From NCBI RefSeq assembly GCF_008831285.2, contig NC_045149.1, positions 6,653,417 to 6,717,416 on the forward strand: a stretch of DNA of 64,000 nucleotides, given 5' to 3'. The translations under genes and the position numbers were made by a program. Positions within the stretch are counted from its first letter, which is position 1; the number at the start of each line of letters is the position of its first letter. This DNA comes from Nymphaea colorata (taxonomy: Eukaryota; Streptophyta; Magnoliopsida; Nymphaeales; Nymphaeaceae). The notes beneath the pieces were generated by a model. The model was not told where the DNA came from. It saw only the letters and a list, made by a program, of their open reading frames with translations, and did not search any database. Below are positions 61,001-64,000 of the stretch, piece by piece.

Positions 61001-64000
61001 TGTTGTCTGTTCTCATTCTCTATTAATTCTTTTAATGTGATTGAGTTTACTTTAATATGCCAGGTAAGGTTGTGCCATGCATTCATTGTTCTCATGTGGT
61101 TTGTGTTAAATCCAACACACCCAAACATAGAAAACAAGAAGATTCAATGTTATTTCAATCTGCACGAGAGTACAGCAGCAGCAGCAGCACTCTTCACATC
61201 ATTCTCTTCTTGTGTAAAAGAGAAAGTTACAGCAATAGGGAACCAAACCCTAACTAATACTCTGCTAAAGATGGTAAAATACAAGGCTACCCTTAGTTAA
61301 TAAAAGACTGACCTCACTTACAAGGGGTAAAACTGTAAACTAAGTTAAAACATATTACAATAAGAAGGACTTAAATAGACTTTGACTAACATGAGCAGAA
61401 TCGACCTATTAACTTTAACAGTTTGGACGTAGTTCATGCAACATACATGCTATTGGAGGTTGTGAGATGCCCATTGTTCATGTAATTTGGACATTGTTTG
61501 TGTAATGTATGTACCACTGGAGCCTTAAGTGATGACTACATACTTTGAATGGTGCTCTGGAAGTCCACACCATCTGCATGCGGCATGCTTAAGATACAGA
61601 ACTACCAAGTCCTAGGGGTTGTCCTCCAAATCTGATATACAACCTTCCTGCTACCATTGTCCTTTCCCTTTTTTACGTTTAGTGTCATCGATTTGGTCTT
61701 ATTTCCCAATTTTTGATGGTTATACAAATTGTCTTAACTTATTCAGTTAATTTTATGACACATTTCTAGATTACCCTTGTTATAGTGATAGTAGCAAAAT
61801 AGATGACTCTTTTACATGCACTTTCAATCTTAATTTAGAATACTTTATCACTAGCTTTTCATACGTCTAGTTGCTCATGAATATGGTTATTCCTTTTATT
61901 TTTCTTTGTTGAACATTGTATGACATGCTGAAGTGATTAAGCTCACTTTTTATTATTGGGTTTGACTTTGTTGTCTTTTCCATTCTTTTCCTGGATACCA
62001 TATTTTCAGAGAGTATCAGTAAATAATCCAGTCATGCTTTTGGATGAGATCGATAAAACTGGTTCTGATGTGCGAGGAGATCCTGCTGCTGCTCTTTTAG
62101 AAGTTCTTGACCCAGAGCAGAACCAGACTTTCAATGATCAGTATCCTTTGTTTTTCCAGCGTATAGTGTTTTTTAGTTGATTTGGAAAGTGTGGTTTAAA
62201 TTTCAACCATTCTCTATAGGTGGCATATTCCTATTTTTTCTATTGGATTTAGCTGTACAAGTTATTTAATATTCTTATTGAACTCTCTCTCTCTCTCTCT
62301 CTGCACTTTCCTCATGATCATAGGGTTATTTATGTGCTTCATCCTTCACTGCTGCCTAATGGATCAATATTTTGGATTTTAAATTATCTTTATTAATTTC
62401 TCTTTTGCTCTTATTAGTTTCTTGTGCACTCCAAGAACCAAAGCATAATTCAGTTTTGTGGTTCATGTTTGAATTTCTCTTTCTAGATTCTAGAAAAAGA
62501 AGCCAGAACTTGTAACCTAGCAAACCCTGTCATAGACGTTTTATTCCGTGATTGAAGAAGGGCATTAAAATTTCAGAGTGGACATTCAAGGAAGGTTATC
62601 ATTGTATTCATTGTTCAGTAGCTAAGCCTGTATATATATTAGGGTTAGGGAATGTTGGGTGGTTTTAGCTTTTTATGCTTGAAGGTCTTAAAGGAGTTAT
62701 CAAACTAAATCTTTTAACATATAACATTCATTTGGTAGATTATATTGAGAAGGAGCCATTACTCAGGCGCTACTCAACTTGATTTTCTCATGTTGGCCAT
62801 CCATTACTTAACCTACAGAACCTTTTTTCTTGTGCCTTGTGGTTGTTCGTGGTTTGATGCTTATGAAATTTGTTCCTATCTGATATAATAACTAATTGAA
62901 GCTTTGAATATTGGTGATTCCTTGATCTACTCTGGTCAGCTACTTGAATGTTCCATTTGATCTTTCGAAGGTGATCTTTATTGCAACAGCCAATAGGATA
63001 CAACCTATACCCCCCCCTCTCTTGGATAGGATGGAAGTCATTGAACTGCCTGGGTATACGCATGAGGAAAAGCTAAAGATAGCTATTCGGCATTTGATCC
63101 CACGTGTACTGGATAACCATGGATTGAACTCCCAAATTCTTCAGATACCGGAGGTACCAGTTACTATTAGTTTGAATTTTTTCTTGATCATAGTTAATGT
63201 AATAATATCATGTTGATATGGCAGAACTTAAATTTCTTGTCATGTATAGAGGATATGTTTTTCTTGTTTTTGGTTCAAATGCACATCCATGAACCTATGT
63301 TAGTGAGAAGAGTTGAGTGGTTGTTTTATAGTATTTATGTTTTAGTTAATGAGATTAAATTTCTCTATTTTAATTAATGAGATTGAATTTCTCTTTTCTA
63401 GTATAGAAAAACTTTTTGTAGTACTAAAGGCAACTGCCTTGTAGGGTTTCTTCTTGAGCTTCTATTAGAACTTTTGTTCCTTTCAAGATTGTGCTATTCG
63501 TAAACATGCAAAATTGTGGCTCATTTCCTTGTTTAAGGTCGTCTCCTTGTTTGGTCAGATACAAAGAAAGTGACAAGTTATTTTAAGAATAGCTAATGCC
63601 TCTCCAATGCAACACTTGTTTCTTTACTCCATCAACTTCATCTATGTTCTTTTCTGTTTGCTTCACTCACTGTATTGTTGATGCCCTTTTTCTAGGATAT
63701 AGTTAGGCTTATTATTGAAAGATATACACGGGAAGCTGGTGTTCGAGGGCTTGAGAGAAACTTGGCTGCCCTGGCTCGTGCAGCTGCTGTTAGAGTAGCT
63801 GAGCAGGAATGTTCTATTGCAGTTGGCAATGAAGTTCATCCAATTACAACATCCCTGCTTGATGGAACCAGACTAGCAGAGAGTGCAGAAGTGGAACTGG
63901 AAGTCATGCCTATGGGGGTAAAAAGTCATGATCTATCAAATAGTCTGAGAGGCTCACCCTTAATGGTCATAGATGAACCAATGCTTGAAAAAGTGCTGGG
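52048..64000 (+). CDS. LON2: LON2, peroxisomal Lon protease, exons 1-13 (truncated by the window edge)
   Basis: Exons read: 52048-52154, 52664-52755 (end uncertain), 52825-52993 (start uncertain), 54072-54241, 55821-55912, 56963-57142, 57295-57378, 58731-58858, 59001-59202, 59329-59535, 62010-62140, 62940-63153 and 63696 to beyond 64000. They join in phase to 693 codons plus two bases, of about 890 in the family. [16 protein letters not shown] and the absence of a mitochondrial presequence mark the peroxisomal paralogue. The N-terminal substrate domain is followed by the helix [15 protein letters not shown], a Walker [10 protein letters not shown] at about 422-430, Walker [10 protein letters not shown] at about 484-492, sensor-1 ATANR at about 536-540 and a sensor-2 region [10 protein letters not shown] at about 604-613. 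The protein is an ATP-driven serine protease and chaperone of the peroxisomal matrix, needed for matrix protein import and for restraining pexophagy. The Ser-Lys catalytic pair and PTS1 tail lie outside the window. Introns hold MITE-like sequence (60555-60722). Confidence 0.95.
60555..60722. repeat. MITE-like repeat in LON2 intron 10
   Basis: Contains CATGGAACAGTTACAAACTG, GTTCCATTTACCAAACAGCC and GATTCATGGAAC, words shared with 14450-15130 and 18660-18800. The right end, read in reverse, begins GGGGCTGTTTGGTAAATGG, a common MITE end. It lies between the exons ending at 59535 and starting at 62010. Confidence 0.5.

Noticed and set aside
62638-62650. Telomere-like TTAGGGTTAGGG
   Set aside because: Only two units, not the plant TTTAGGG type, and inside a LON2 intron.

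Overview
This is nuclear DNA from a flowering plant. The evidence is split genes with GT-AG introns, plant-specific protein families, long (AT)n and (CT)n microsatellites, and many degenerate transposable-element copies. The clade cannot be fixed from the sequence alone. There are three real protein-coding genes; most of the rest is intergenic DNA built from small or decayed mobile elements.

Gene 1 (6568-8680, + strand, four exons, 317 codons) is a BOI-type RING E3 ubiquitin ligase. Gene 2 (35022-31541, - strand, four exons, 521 codons) is ALG8, the ER glucosyltransferase that adds the second glucose to the dolichol-linked N-glycan precursor. Gene 3 (from 52048, + strand, at least 13 exons, running off the right edge) is the peroxisomal Lon protease LON2. 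Its substrate domain and nearly all of its AAA+ ATPase are in the window; the proteolytic domain and targeting tail are not. The three genes work in unrelated pathways and are simply neighbours.

1-6440: intergenic, with two very large (AT)n tracts, a 200-bp tandem duplication and SINE-like traces. 6440-8700: the BOI gene. 8700-27280: intergenic, holding A/T-rich hAT/MITE-like copies, a 157-bp tandem duplication, an 18-bp GC palindrome, a TRIM-like miniature LTR element (15.8-16.2 kb), a mini-CACTA element (25252-25526) and SINE heads. 27282-30405: a structurally complete but internally deleted Ty3/gypsy chromovirus on the - strand, with TSD, both LTRs, PBS, gag-protease, integrase tail/chromodomain and PPT. 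31100-35040: ALG8, whose upstream region is occupied by a repeat. 35.1-51.8 kb: repeat-rich, with TIR elements, an inverted SINE pair, two dispersed repeat families, a second TRIM-like element (45.1-45.5 kb), several tandem duplications and more long AT tracts. 51857-64000: a 66-bp (CT)n tract followed by LON2.

No wholly new gene system was found. The least ordinary items are the two TRIM-like elements that share an internal motif, the internally deleted chromovirus whose gag-protease frame is still mostly open, and AT microsatellites that sit inside inverted repeats or inside individual copies of older repeats. All coordinates come from reading by eye; repeat boundaries are good to roughly 5-20 bases.
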